Part shown: positions 13,063-28,134 of the stretch, one piece after another | Position numbering within the stretch: the stretch's first letter is position 1 | How the letters are laid out: the number at the start of each line of letters is the position of its first letter | Position numbers and translations under genes: made by a program | Source of the DNA: Synechococcus sp. BO 8801 | GTDB lineage: Bacteria; Cyanobacteriota; Cyanobacteriia; PCC-6307; Cyanobiaceae | Length of the DNA stretch: 64,000 bases | Assembly (NCBI RefSeq): GCF_002252675.1 | Contig: NZ_NQKY01000014.1 | Span: 19,383 to 83,382 of the forward strand | Direction: 5' to 3' | The notes under the pieces: generated by a model | The model's input: the letters and a program-made list of their open reading frames with translations, nothing else | Databases searched by the model: none | What the model was told of the DNA's origin: nothing

Positions 13063-13134
13063 TCCGCCAGCGGTCCCCTTTCGGGGCCCAAAGCCCCAGT
13101 CGTGGCAAGGGATTTCTCCCCCATCGCGACTGGT

Positions 13135-13165
13135 GCCCATGGTCGGGGCTTCCCGGCCATGGGGC
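13135..13165 (+). promoter_or_regulatory. Hairpin in the psaA leader
   Basis: CCCATGG (13136-13142) pairs with CCATGGG (13157-13163) and, after one-base bulges, CGGG (13044+100 region, 13144-13147) pairs with CCCG (13152-13155) around a 4-nt loop. It lies about 100 nt before the psaA start in the presumed leader. It could affect message stability or translation under light shifts; only the structure is visible. Confidence 0.4.
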
Positions 13166-13261
13166 CCACCGATGGGGCCGGGACGGTCGCATGACCTGTC
13201 CCCGGCGTCCGTCGAAGGGGTGGACCCTCCACCTCGACCCCGTCCCTCGAGGAACGTCTCG

Positions 13262-15565
13262 ATGACCATCAGCCCACCAGAGCGTGGGAAAACGGCGAAG
13301 GACATGGTTGACCGGAACCCCGTTCCCGTCGACTTCGATGTTCTCGGCAAGCCCGGGCACTTCGATCGCTCCCTCGCCAAAGGTCCCAAAACCACCACCT
13401 GGATTTGGAACCTCCACGCCAACGCTCACGATTTCGACAGCCACACGAGCGATCTTGAAGAGGTCTCCCGGAAGATCTTCAGCGCTCACTTCGGCCATCT
13501 GGCCGTCATCTTCATCTGGCTGAGCGGCGCCTTCTACCACGGAGCCCGCTTCTCCAACTACACCGGCTGGCTGGCCGACCCCCTGCACGTCAAACCCAGT
13601 GCCCAGGTGGTCTGGCCGATCTTCGGCCAGGAAATTCTCAATGGCGATGTGGGTGCCGGCTTCCACGGCATTCAGATCACCTCCGGCCTCTTCCATGTGT
13701 GGAGAGCCTGGGGGTTCACCAACGAGTTCCAGCTCCTCTGCACCGCCATCGGTGCCCTGGTGATGGCCGGCCTCATGCTCAACGCAGGGGTCTTCCACTA
13801 CCACAAGGCAGCTCCGAAGCTGGAGTGGTTCCAGAACGTTGAGTCCATGCTCAACCACCACCTGGCCGGTCTGCTCGGGCTCGGGTCCCTGTCCTGGACA
13901 GGCCACCTGCTGCACGTGTCGCTGCCCACCACCCAGCTGATGGACGCCATCGACGCCGGCAACCCGCTGGTGCTCAACGGCAAGACCATCGCTTCGGTGG
14001 CCGACATCCCGCTCCCCCACGAGTTCCTCAACCAGGATCTGCTGACCCAGTTGTTCCCCGGCTTCGGCGCGGGGATCTCCGCCTTCTTCACCGGCAACTG
14101 GGCCGCCTACAGCGATTTCCTCACCTTCAAGGGTGGTCTGAATCCTGTGACCGGCAGCCTCTGGATGACCGACATCGCGCATCACCACCTGGCGATCGCG
14201 GTGCTGTTCATCGTGGCTGGCCACATGTACCGCACCAACTGGGGCATCGGCCACAGCATCAAGGAAATTCTCGAGGGCCAGAAGGGCGATCCCCTGCTGT
14301 TCCCTGCGCCCAAAGGACACGATGGGCTCTATGAATTCCTGACCACCTCCTGGCACGCCCAGCTGGGTCTCAACCTGGCGCTGTTCGGTTCGCTCACGAT
14401 CATCGTGGCGCACCACATGTATGCGATGCCTCCGTATCCCTACATCGGTATCGACTACCCGACCCAGCTGTCGCTGTTCACCCACCACATGTGGATCGGC
14501 GGCTTCCTGATCGTCGGAGCCGGTGCCCATGCGGCCATCGCACTCATCCGCGACTACGACCCGGCCAAGAACATCGACAACGTGCTGGATCGGGTGCTGA
14601 AAGCCCGTGACGCCCTGATCAGCCACCTCAACTGGGTGTGCATTTTCCTGGGCTTCCACAGCTTCGGCCTCTACATCCACAACGACACCATGAGTGCCCT
14701 GGGTCGTCCCCAGGACATGTTCAGCGACACCGCGATCCAGCTGAAGCCCGTCTTCGCGCAATGGATCCAGGGCCTGCACGCCGCTGCCGCCGGCACCACC
14801 GCACCCAATGCGCTGGCCGGTGTGAGTGAAGTGTTCAACGGCGCTGTCGTCGCCGTCGGCGGCAAGGTTGCCGCTGCACCGATCCCCCTGGGAACGGCGG
14901 ACTTCATGGTCCACCACATCCACGCCTTCACGATCCACGTCACCGTGCTGATCCTGCTGAAGGGTGTGCTCTACGCGCGCAGCTCCCGCCTCGTCCCCGA
15001 CAAGGCGAACCTGGGCTTCCGCTTCCCCTGCGACGGCCCCGGCCGTGGCGGTACCTGTCAGGTGTCGGCCTGGGACCACGTGTTCCTCGGCCTGTTCTGG
15101 ATGTACAACTCCCTGTCGATCGTCATTTTCCACTTCAGCTGGAAGATGCAGAGCGACGTGTGGGGCACCGTCAATGCCGACGGCAGCGTCCAGCACATCA
15201 CCAACGGCAACTTCGCCCAGGGCGCCATCACCATCAATGGTTGGCTCCGGGACTTCCTCTGGGCTCAGGCCGCCCAGGTGCTGAACAGCTACGGCTCGTC
15301 CTCCAGTGCCTACGGTCTGATGTTCCTGGGTGCCCACTTCGTCTGGGCCTTCAGCCTCATGTTCCTCTTCAGCGGCCGCGGCTACTGGCAGGAACTGATC
15401 GAGTCCATCGTCTGGGCTCACAACAAGCTGAAGGTGGCTCCCGCCATCCAACCGCGGGCGCTTTCCATCACCCAAGGCCGTGCCGTCGGTGTCGCCCATT
15501 ACCTGCTGGGCGGTATCGCGACCACCTGGGCCTTCTTCCTGTCCCGACTCATCGCGGTCGGCTGA
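13262..15565 (+). CDS. psaA: Photosystem I P700 chlorophyll a apoprotein A1
   Basis: A 767-aa protein, one of the two core subunits that bind P700, A0, A1 and most antenna chlorophylls in the thylakoid membrane. It starts [20 protein letters not shown]; an upstream in-frame extension of 73 residues has no family support. The FX iron-sulfur loop [12 protein letters not shown] provides C590 and C599. Eleven hydrophobic helices rich in histidine ligands (for example [22 protein letters not shown]) are present and the C-terminus SRLIAVG is typical. psaB follows after 20 bp in one transcription unit. Confidence 0.98.
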   Translation: MTISPPERGKTAKDMVDRNPVPVDFDVLGKPGHFDRSLAKGPKTTTWIWNLHANAHDFDSHTSDLEEVSRKIFSAHFGHLAVIFIWLSGAFYHGARFSNYTGWLADPLHVKPSAQVVWPIFGQEILNGDVGAGFHGIQITSGLFHVWRAWGFTNEFQLLCTAIGALVMAGLMLNAGVFHYHKAAPKLEWFQNVESMLNHHLAGLLGLGSLSWTGHLLHVSLPTTQLMDAIDAGNPLVLNGKTIASVADIPLPHEFLNQDLLTQLFPGFGAGISAFFTGNWAAYSDFLTFKGGLNPVTGSLWMTDIAHHHLAIAVLFIVAGHMYRTNWGIGHSIKEILEGQKGDPLLFPAPKGHDGLYEFLTTSWHAQLGLNLALFGSLTIIVAHHMYAMPPYPYIGIDYPTQLSLFTHHMWIGGFLIVGAGAHAAIALIRDYDPAKNIDNVLDRVLKARDALISHLNWVCIFLGFHSFGLYIHNDTMSALGRPQDMFSDTAIQLKPVFAQWIQGLHAAAAGTTAPNALAGVSEVFNGAVVAVGGKVAAAPIPLGTADFMVHHIHAFTIHVTVLILLKGVLYARSSRLVPDKANLGFRFPCDGPGRGGTCQVSAWDHVFLGLFWMYNSLSIVIFHFSWKMQSDVWGTVNADGSVQHITNGNFAQGAITINGWLRDFLWAQAAQVLNSYGSSSSAYGLMFLGAHFVWAFSLMFLFSGRGYWQELIESIVWAHNKLKVAPAIQPRALSITQGRAVGVAHYLLGGIATTWAFFLSRLIAVG

Positions 15566-15585
15566 CCTCCACCTGACCTTTCCCA

Positions 15586-17808
15586 ATGGCAACGAAATTT
15601 CCTTCGTTCAGCCAGGGTCTGGCACAGGACCCGACAACCCGCCGTATCTGGTACGGCATCGCCACGGCTCACGACTTCGAGAGCCATGACGGAATGACGG
15701 AGGAGCGGCTTTACCAAAAGCTGTTCTCCACCCACTTCGGTCACCTGGCGATCATCGGCCTCTGGGTTTCGGGCAACCTGTTCCATATCGCCTGGCAGGG
15801 CAACTTCGAGCAGTGGGTCGCCGATCCGCTGCACGTCCGTCCCATCGCTCACGCGATCTGGGATCCCCACTTCGGCCAGGGCGCCATCGACGCCTTCACC
15901 CAGGCGGGCGCCTCCTCTCCGGTGAACATCGCCTACTCCGGTCTGTACCACTGGTGGTACACGATCGGTATGACGACCAACATGGAGCTCTATCAGGGTT
16001 CCATCTTCATGCTGATCCTTTCGGCATGGGCCCTGTTCGCCGGCTGGCTCCATCTCCAGCCCAAGTTCCTGCCTTCCCTGGCCTGGTTCAAGAACGCTGA
16101 ATCGCGGCTCAACCATCACCTGGCTGTGCTGTTCGGCTTCAGCTCCATCGCCTGGACCGGTCACCTGGTCCACGTCGCCATCCCTGAGTCCCGGGGACAG
16201 CACGTCGGGTGGGACAACTTCCTCTCGGTCGCTCCCCATCCCGCCGGTCTGGCTCCGTTCTTCACCGGCAACTGGGGCGTCTATGCCCAGAACCCCGACA
16301 CCGCCAACCAGGTGTTCGGGACCTCTGAGGGAGCAGGCACCGCGATCCTCACCTTCCTGGGTGGTTTCCACCCCCAGACCGAAGCTCTGTGGCTCACGGA
16401 CATCGCCCACCACCACCTGGCCATCGGCTGCATCTTCGTGATCGCCGGCCACATGTACCGGACGAACTTCGGTATCGGCCACTCGATCCGCGAGATCCTC
16501 GACGCCCACAACCCCCCCAAGGGCACCCCTGGTGACCTGGGCGCCGGCCACAAGGGCCTCTACGACACCGTCAACAACTCCCTCCACTTCCAGCTGGGCC
16601 TCGCCCTGGCTGCCCTGGGAGTCGTGACCAGCCTGGTGGCGCAGCACATGTACGCGCTGCCGTCCTATGCGTTCATCGCCAAGGACTACACCACCCAGGC
16701 GGCCCTCTACACGCACCACCAGTACATCGCCATCTTCCTGATGTGCGGTGCCTTCGCCCACGGTGCGATCTTCTTCATCCGTGACTACGACCCGGAAGCC
16801 AACAAGGACAACGTCCTTGCCCGGATGCTTGAGCACAAGGAAGCCCTCATCAGCCACCTGAGCTGGGTCTCCCTGTTCCTCGGCTTCCACACCCTGGGTT
16901 TCTACGTCCACAACGACGTGGTGGTCGCCTTCGGTACCCCCGAGAAGCAGATCCTCATCGAGCCGGTGTTCGCCCAGTTCGTCCAGGCCTCCAGTGGCAA
17001 AGCCCTCTACGGCATGGATGTGCTGCTCGCCAACGCCGACAGCATCGCCTCCACGGCGTGGCCCAACAACGGCGCCGTCTGGCTGCCGGGCTGGCTGGAT
17101 GCCATCAACTCGGGAACCAATTCCCTGTTCCTGCAGATCGGTCCTGGCGACTTCCTCGTGCACCACGCCATCGCGCTGGGTCTGCACACCACCACCCTGA
17201 TCCTGGTGAAGGGTGCCCTGGACGCCCGGGGTTCCAAGCTGATGCCCGATAAAAAGGACTTCGGCTACTCTTTCCCCTGCGACGGCCCCGGCCGTGGCGG
17301 CACCTGCGACATCTCGGCCTGGGACGCCTTCTATCTGGCGGTCTTCTGGGCCCTGAACACCGTGGGTTGGGTCACCTTCTACTGGCACTGGAAGCACCTC
17401 GCCATCTGGCAGGGCAACGTGGCCCAGTTCAACGAATCCAGCACCTATCTGATGGGCTGGTTCCGTGACTACCTGTGGCTCAACAGCTCCCAGCTGATCA
17501 ACGGGTACAACCCGATGGGGTCCAACAACCTGGCCGTCTGGGCCTGGATGTTCCTCTTCGGTCACCTGGTTTGGGCCACCGGCTTCATGTTCCTGATCTC
17601 CTGGCGGGGTTACTGGCAGGAGCTGATCGAGACCATCGTCTGGGCGCATCAGCGCACGCCCCTCGCCAACCTGGTGGGCTGGCGCGACAAGCCCGTCGCT
17701 CTCTCGATCGTTCAGGCCCGTGTGGTGGGTCTCGCCCACTTCACGATCGGCTACATCCTCACGTACGCGGCCTTCCTGATCGCGTCCACGTCAGGCAAGT
17801 TCGGCTGA
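15586..17808 (+). CDS. psaB: Photosystem I P700 chlorophyll a apoprotein A2
   Basis: A 740-aa partner of PsaA in the PSI core, starting [20 protein letters not shown]. The other half of the FX cluster site is C565 and C574 in [12 protein letters not shown]. Histidine-rich helices such as [22 protein letters not shown] match PsaA region by region, as expected from their common origin. The C-terminus [10 protein letters not shown] is typical. It is followed 55 bp later by a strong intrinsic terminator, so psaAB is probably a closed two-gene unit. Confidence 0.98.
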   Translation: MATKFPSFSQGLAQDPTTRRIWYGIATAHDFESHDGMTEERLYQKLFSTHFGHLAIIGLWVSGNLFHIAWQGNFEQWVADPLHVRPIAHAIWDPHFGQGAIDAFTQAGASSPVNIAYSGLYHWWYTIGMTTNMELYQGSIFMLILSAWALFAGWLHLQPKFLPSLAWFKNAESRLNHHLAVLFGFSSIAWTGHLVHVAIPESRGQHVGWDNFLSVAPHPAGLAPFFTGNWGVYAQNPDTANQVFGTSEGAGTAILTFLGGFHPQTEALWLTDIAHHHLAIGCIFVIAGHMYRTNFGIGHSIREILDAHNPPKGTPGDLGAGHKGLYDTVNNSLHFQLGLALAALGVVTSLVAQHMYALPSYAFIAKDYTTQAALYTHHQYIAIFLMCGAFAHGAIFFIRDYDPEANKDNVLARMLEHKEALISHLSWVSLFLGFHTLGFYVHNDVVVAFGTPEKQILIEPVFAQFVQASSGKALYGMDVLLANADSIASTAWPNNGAVWLPGWLDAINSGTNSLFLQIGPGDFLVHHAIALGLHTTTLILVKGALDARGSKLMPDKKDFGYSFPCDGPGRGGTCDISAWDAFYLAVFWALNTVGWVTFYWHWKHLAIWQGNVAQFNESSTYLMGWFRDYLWLNSSQLINGYNPMGSNNLAVWAWMFLFGHLVWATGFMFLISWRGYWQELIETIVWAHQRTPLANLVGWRDKPVALSIVQARVVGLAHFTIGYILTYAAFLIASTSGKFG

Positions 17809-17863
17809 GCCTCCGGCTCCCGAATCCCGTCAACGCCCCTTCTCGAATCTTCGAGGGACACCC

Positions 17864-17892
17864 AGACCCCCGGTTACCACCGGGGGTCTTTT
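17864..17892 (+). terminator. Intrinsic terminator of psaAB
   Basis: A perfect 10-bp GC-rich stem (17864-17873 with 17880-17889), a 6-nt loop TTACCA and a T-rich tail (TCTTTTCT) just after. This separates psaAB from the phosphatase cluster that follows. Confidence 0.9.
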
Positions 17893-17979
17893 CTATGCCG
17901 CCGTGTTGTGCCGTGATGTTCTCGATCGACGTCTCCCCGAACACCTCGAGACGTGCCGGGGCCGCCGATCCCCCCATCC

Positions 17980-18009
17980 CTTCAACACACATTTGTCTGG
18001 GCTTAACCT
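17980..18009 (+). promoter_or_regulatory. Candidate Pho box (three 8-bp repeats, 3-bp spacers)
   Basis: CTTCAACA (17980-17987), ATTTGTCT (17991-17998) and CTTAACCT (18002-18009) lie at exact 11-bp spacing, 48 bp before the first giant gene. The published cyanobacterial PhoB/SphR box is three tandem copies of about CTTAACCT separated by 3 bp. The third repeat here matches 8 of 8, the first 5 of 8 and the second 4 of 8. No clear -10 is seen downstream. The position and the phosphatase content of the next gene support the reading. Confidence 0.5.
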
Positions 18010-18057
18010 TGCGTGAGGGTGCTGCTGCCAAGTTGAAAAAGTCTGCAGCAGCTCTCA

Positions 18058-24231
<6,174 letters not shown>

Positions 24232-24301
24232 CACAAGACGGCCCCGAGTGATGCTGTCAGCGTGGATCCGCCCTAGGCGTTGGCTGTTGCCCGTGCCCGG
24301 C

Positions 24302-24415
24302 AGCTTTCCCCTGGTGGGGGCGGACACCCAGCTGAACATTTCGGGGGTGGCCGTAGCTCACTTCACGACGTTCAGCATTTCGACTCTCAACATCCAGGCC
24401 AGCTTCTGCCTGGTT
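24302..24415 (+). pseudogene. Decayed 3' end of a second PhoA-type phosphatase gene
   Basis: Read in frame, this stretch encodes LVGADTQLNISGVAVAHFTT and on to LNIQASFCLV, which aligns without gaps to the last 38 residues of the next gene's product (VGADTLLRVSGVDVGHFTN to LNNQGNFALV; gene positions 27944-28057). I count 22 identities in 38. The original stop is lost (GTT AAG instead of GTC TGA), the upstream frame is broken, and no start is present. It appears to be what remains of a copy of the tandem phosphatase gene after a duplication and deletion. The rest of the 24232-24670 gap holds the 15-bp repeats at 24526-24615 and no gene. Confidence 0.75.
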
Positions 24416-24525
24416 AAGAACATCTTTCCACAAGGCATTCCAGGCTACAGAGATAGTGTCGGCCGCATCACTCCACGGCCGATCCGGTGGTTTGAGAATA
24501 CAGGTGTCCGGCTGAGTGAACGGCC

Positions 24526-24615
24526 GGTCTGAGCATTCCAGGTCAGAGCGATTCTCGTCTGATTCATTTCTATCTGAGTCATTCCTGTCTGAGCCATTCC
24601 CGCCCAGGCGATTCC
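24526..24615 (+). repeat. Six tandem 15-bp repeats
   Basis: Six head-to-tail units of 15 bp at 24526, 24541, 24556, 24571, 24586 and 24601, with a consensus close to TGTCTGAGCCATTCC. Units 4 and 5 differ at only a few bases; units 2, 3 and 6 are more diverged. The array ends 55 bp before the start of the tandem phosphatase gene. It does not have the 11-bp period of a Pho box. It may be a slippage product in decaying DNA or a multi-site regulatory element. Confidence 0.65.
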
Positions 24616-24670
24616 CGACATCGTCCCCAGGTACGGGTACACCGCTTCTCACTCCCTCTCCCTTAGAGCC

Positions 24671-27600
24671 ATGACGACCTCTGGAAATCACGTCATCTTC
24701 ATCCATCCGGATGGAGCAAGTCCGTCGCACTTCGGCTTTGCCCGCTTCATCGACCATGGTCCCGATGGTCGCCTGAACTGGGACAAGATGGAAGCCGCCG
24801 GTGTCTATCTCGGGCACATGGAGGACCAGCTGGGTGGCACCTCCAATGGTGGTGCGATCACCCATGCGACCGGGGCCAAGGTCTATGCCGAATCCTTCGG
24901 GTATGAGCAGGGGAATCTCCCTATCACCTCCCTGGATGGCAGCAACATCACGATCGTTGAGGCGGCCATCCAGGCCGGCAAGGTGACGGCGCTGGTGCAG
25001 TCCGGAGCCATCTTCGAGCCGGGAACGGCCGCCTTCGTCGCCAAGACCGAGGAGATCGTCAATCCCAACGGAACGCGCGTCGTTCCCAGGGCCCAATCGG
25101 CTGAGATCGCCAAGCAGGTCATCGAGTCAGGCGTCAACTTCATCTTCAGTGGCGGCGAGCTCAATCTGCTGCCGGTCGGCGTGGCCGGATTCCATGGCAC
25201 CGCCGCCCAGTACGACGCCCTGAGCACCAGTTCAAGTCTTCGGCCGAGCCAGAATCTGATCGAGCTGGCCCAGAGCCTTGGCTACACCGTTGTCTATACC
25301 AAGGATCAGCTCAACAGCCTCATCAATGGCGCCGTCCTTCCCCAGAAGGTTCTCGGCGTCTTCGCCCCCGTTCATACGTTCAACGATCGCGCCGAAGAGC
25401 AGCTCGCCGCCGCAGGTCTGCCGTTCTATTCCCCCACGGCTCCTGCGATCGCCGAGATGCTGGCGGCGGCGCAGCGCCTCATGGAGGCCCACCCCAACTT
25501 TGACAAGGGGTCGATCACGATCGTGGAAGAAGAAGGCACGGATAATTTCGGCAACAACAACAACGCCGCCGGCAGCCTTGAGGCCCTGCGTCGGGCCGAT
25601 GCGGCCATCGGTGTCGCCCTGAATTTTGTTGAGCGCCATCCCAACACGCTGGTGATCACGGCGGCCGACAGTGATGCCGGCGGCCTGCAGGTTCGGGACC
25701 CGCTGGCCTCTGATCGGCCGGTGGGCTCCATCACGAACAATCCGATCGATGGCACGTCGGGACGCAATCTCCCCACTGATGGCGTCACCGGTGTCGGCAG
25801 CCTGCCGTTCCTGTCGGCTCCTGATCAGAATGGCGATCGCTTCAGCCTCAGCATCGCCTGGGCGGGCCTGCCGGATTTCAGTGGTTCGATCGTCTCCAAG
25901 GCCCACGGCCTCAATGCCGATCGGCTGCCGGCCACCCTGGACAACACGAAGATCTACGAACTGATGTACGAGACTCTGTTTGACACAGAGATCGCGTCTC
26001 GCCTCCCGGATCAGGTCAAGACGGCTCCGGCGGCGAACAAGAACACGGGCAATGTGATTTTCATCCATCCCGATGGCTCGACTCCCTCGAGCTTCATGGC
26101 CTTGCGGAACATCGACAAGGGCCCGGATGGTCGGCTGAACTGGGACAAGATGACCAAGGCCGGTGTCTACCTCGGCCACATGGAGAACCAGCTGACCGGC
26201 ACCTCCAACGCCGGCGCCGTCACCCATGCGACGGGGACCAAGGTCTTCAACGAATCCTTCGGCCTCGAGGAGGACAACACGCCCATCCGCTCGGCCTCCG
26301 GGAAGCTGGGCTACACCATCCTCGAAGAGGCCATTGAGTCAGGGAAGGCCACGGCCCTGATCCAGTCGGGCCACATCGGCGAGCCGGGCACGGCGGCCTT
26401 CGCCGCCGCCACCACCAACCGGGATGGCAACGCCATTCGTGCCCGCGAGAAAACGGCAGAAATTGCCGAGCAGGTGATCCGCTCGGGAACCCAGGTGATC
26501 CTGGCCGGTGGCGAGGTCTACCTGCTGCCGAAGGGCACCCTCGGCTTCCACGTCACCGCCGAGATCGACGCCCGGTTCTCGGACGCCGAAGACCGCCCGA
26601 CCCAGAACCTGATCGAACTGGCCAGGTCTCTCGGTTACCAGGTCGTCTACACCAAGGAGCAACTGCTCGAGGCGGCCCAGAACTCGACACCCGCGACCAA
26701 GCTGCTCGGCATCTTTGCCGCCAACCACACCTTTGACGATCGCCGGGAGGAGAGCCTTGGCCTGAACACGGACACTCCCCTGCCCCTGTATGTCTCCACG
26801 GCCCCCACGGTCGCCGAGATGCTGGCGGCCACCCTGGAGATCGTCGGCAAGAGCGACGACGGCTTCTTCGTGGTGGTGGAGGAGGAGGGAACCGACAACT
26901 TCGCCAACAACAACAACGCCATCGGCTCGATTGAGGCGACCCGACGGGCGGACGCGGCCATCGGCGTGGCCATGAACTATGTGGATCAGAAGGATCCCAA
27001 CACCCTGGTGATCACCGCGGCCGACAGCGATGCCGGCGGCATGCAGGTGTTCCAGTTCGCGCCTTACGTCAGGCCGACCGGCAACTTCGACGTCTCCAAC
27101 CCCAACCTCGCCGATACCCAGCCCGAGGTGCCGTTCATCAATGTGAACCGCACCACCACCAACACCTCCAGGGCCTTTCTCGACGGCCCGGAGGGAAGCA
27201 CCGCCACCCCGGGCCAGCCCTGGACCGCCTTCGGCTCGGTCAACAGCGCGGATGGCCCCATGGGCAACTTCGGCATCGCCTGGGCCGGGACGCCGGACTT
27301 CCCGGGCAGCATCGTCGCCAAGACCTACGGCATGAACGCCGGCCTGCTGCCCTCCACGGTCGACAACACGGGCATCTACGGCCTGATGTACACGACCCTG
27401 TTCGGGATCGACCCCCTGGTCCTGGCCCAGCGCGGCGAGGTTCTGGTGGGCACCGAGGCCAACGACACCACCCTGCCAGGCCAGTCCACGGTTCCCGGCT
27501 TCGACGGTCGGGTCAGCACCGTGTTCACCGGCGCCGGCAATGACGAGGTGGATGTGGCGATCACCAATGGCTTCGATAACAAGATCTTCACCGGATCCGG

Positions 27601-28060
27601 TGCCGACGTGGTCTACGCGGGCAGCCGCGATGTGATCACCGGCGGCAGCGGCAGCGACCAGATCTGGGCGATCGACGGTGGTCAGAACCGCCTCAGCGGC
27701 ATGGCCGGCGACGACGAATTCATCCTCGGCAGCTCGGGCAACCGGGCCCTGGGAGGTGCCGGCAACGACATCTTCACCGTGCTGGCCGGGGCCGGCACCA
27801 ACCACCTCAACGGAGGCGCCGGTGCCGACCAGTTCTGGCTGGTGAGCGAGCCGGGGGACCGGCCCGCGGCCAAGCAGTTCGTGATGGACTTCACCGCCGG
27901 TGTGGACAAGGTGGGCCTGCGGGGTGTGGCCTTCACCGACCTCGGCTTCTCCCAGGTGGGAGCCGACACCCTGCTGCGTGTGTCGGGGGTGGACGTGGGC
28001 CACTTCACGAACATCAGCGCCTCCGCGCTCAACAACCAGGGCAACTTCGCCCTGGTCTGA
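24671..28060 (+). CDS. Exported protein with two tandem PhoA-type alkaline phosphatase domains and RTX-type C-terminus
   Basis: 1129 aa, no signal peptide. Residues 1-455 and 460-915 are two copies of one alkaline phosphatase-superfamily domain (for example HPDGRL...NWDKM, GTSN-GAITHATG, VVEEEGTDNF, ITAADSDAGG in both). By eye alignment to E. coli PhoA, the first metal Asp is D14/D468 and the nucleophile Ser is S58/S512, while E286 and D291 match Glu322 and Asp327. The zinc histidines do not: His331 is Asn, His370 is Ser, and His412 is His in copy one and Tyr in copy two. Residues about 920-1129 carry glycine/aspartate-rich RTX-like repeats (GGSGSDQI, GGAGNDIF, GGAGADQF) and an end typical of type I secretion. 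Copy one is lower in GC than copy two. Likely an extracellular phosphomonoesterase with an unusual metal site; activity is inferred. Confidence 0.82.
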   Translation: MTTSGNHVIFIHPDGASPSHFGFARFIDHGPDGRLNWDKMEAAGVYLGHMEDQLGGTSNGGAITHATGAKVYAESFGYEQGNLPITSLDGSNITIVEAAIQAGKVTALVQSGAIFEPGTAAFVAKTEEIVNPNGTRVVPRAQSAEIAKQVIESGVNFIFSGGELNLLPVGVAGFHGTAAQYDALSTSSSLRPSQNLIELAQSLGYTVVYTKDQLNSLINGAVLPQKVLGVFAPVHTFNDRAEEQLAAAGLPFYSPTAPAIAEMLAAAQRLMEAHPNFDKGSITIVEEEGTDNFGNNNNAAGSLEALRRADAAIGVALNFVERHPNTLVITAADSDAGGLQVRDPLASDRPVGSITNNPIDGTSGRNLPTDGVTGVGSLPFLSAPDQNGDRFSLSIAWAGLPDFSGSIVSKAHGLNADRLPATLDNTKIYELMYETLFDTEIASRLPDQVKTAPAANKNTGNVIFIHPDGSTPSSFMALRNIDKGPDGRLNWDKMTKAGVYLGHMENQLTGTSNAGAVTHATGTKVFNESFGLEEDNTPIRSASGKLGYTILEEAIESGKATALIQSGHIGEPGTAAFAAATTNRDGNAIRAREKTAEIAEQVIRSGTQVILAGGEVYLLPKGTLGFHVTAEIDARFSDAEDRPTQNLIELARSLGYQVVYTKEQLLEAAQNSTPATKLLGIFAANHTFDDRREESLGLNTDTPLPLYVSTAPTVAEMLAATLEIVGKSDDGFFVVVEEEGTDNFANNNNAIGSIEATRRADAAIGVAMNYVDQKDPNTLVITAADSDAGGMQVFQFAPYVRPTGNFDVSNPNLADTQPEVPFINVNRTTTNTSRAFLDGPEGSTATPGQPWTAFGSVNSADGPMGNFGIAWAGTPDFPGSIVAKTYGMNAGLLPSTVDNTGIYGLMYTTLFGIDPLVLAQRGEVLVGTEANDTTLPGQSTVPGFDGRVSTVFTGAGNDEVDVAITNGFDNKIFTGSGADVVYAGSRDVITGGSGSDQIWAIDGGQNRLSGMAGDDEFILGSSGNRALGGAGNDIFTVLAGAGTNHLNGGAGADQFWLVSEPGDRPAAKQFVMDFTAGVDKVGLRGVAFTDLGFSQVGADTLLRVSGVDVGHFTNISASALNNQGNFALV

Positions 28061-28069
28061 GCACGTCCT

Positions 28070-28094
28070 GGGGGCCCATCCCCTGGGCCCCCTT
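28070..28094 (+). terminator. Hairpin after the tandem phosphatase gene
   Basis: GGGGGCCCA (28070-28078) pairs with TGGGCCCCC (28084-28092) around loop TCCCC, 9 bp after the stop codon. Only two T follow directly, then a pyrimidine-rich run up to the next start, so termination may be partial and allow read-through into the nuclease-phosphatase gene 42 bp downstream. Confidence 0.55.
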
Positions 28095-28134
28095 GCGTCT
28101 TCGTCTTCCTCCCTCGCCCTCCCCCCCCCGGACC

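Noticed and set aside
24409..24420. A Pho half-site (CTTAACC on the minus strand)
   Set aside because: It is a single repeat without neighbours at 11-bp spacing and lies in the decayed coding sequence.
24526..24642. Short minus-strand frame with 5-residue periodicity, like a pentapeptide-repeat protein
   Set aside because: The period comes from the 15-bp DNA repeats; residues do not fit the A(D/N)LXX pattern and there is no credible gene.
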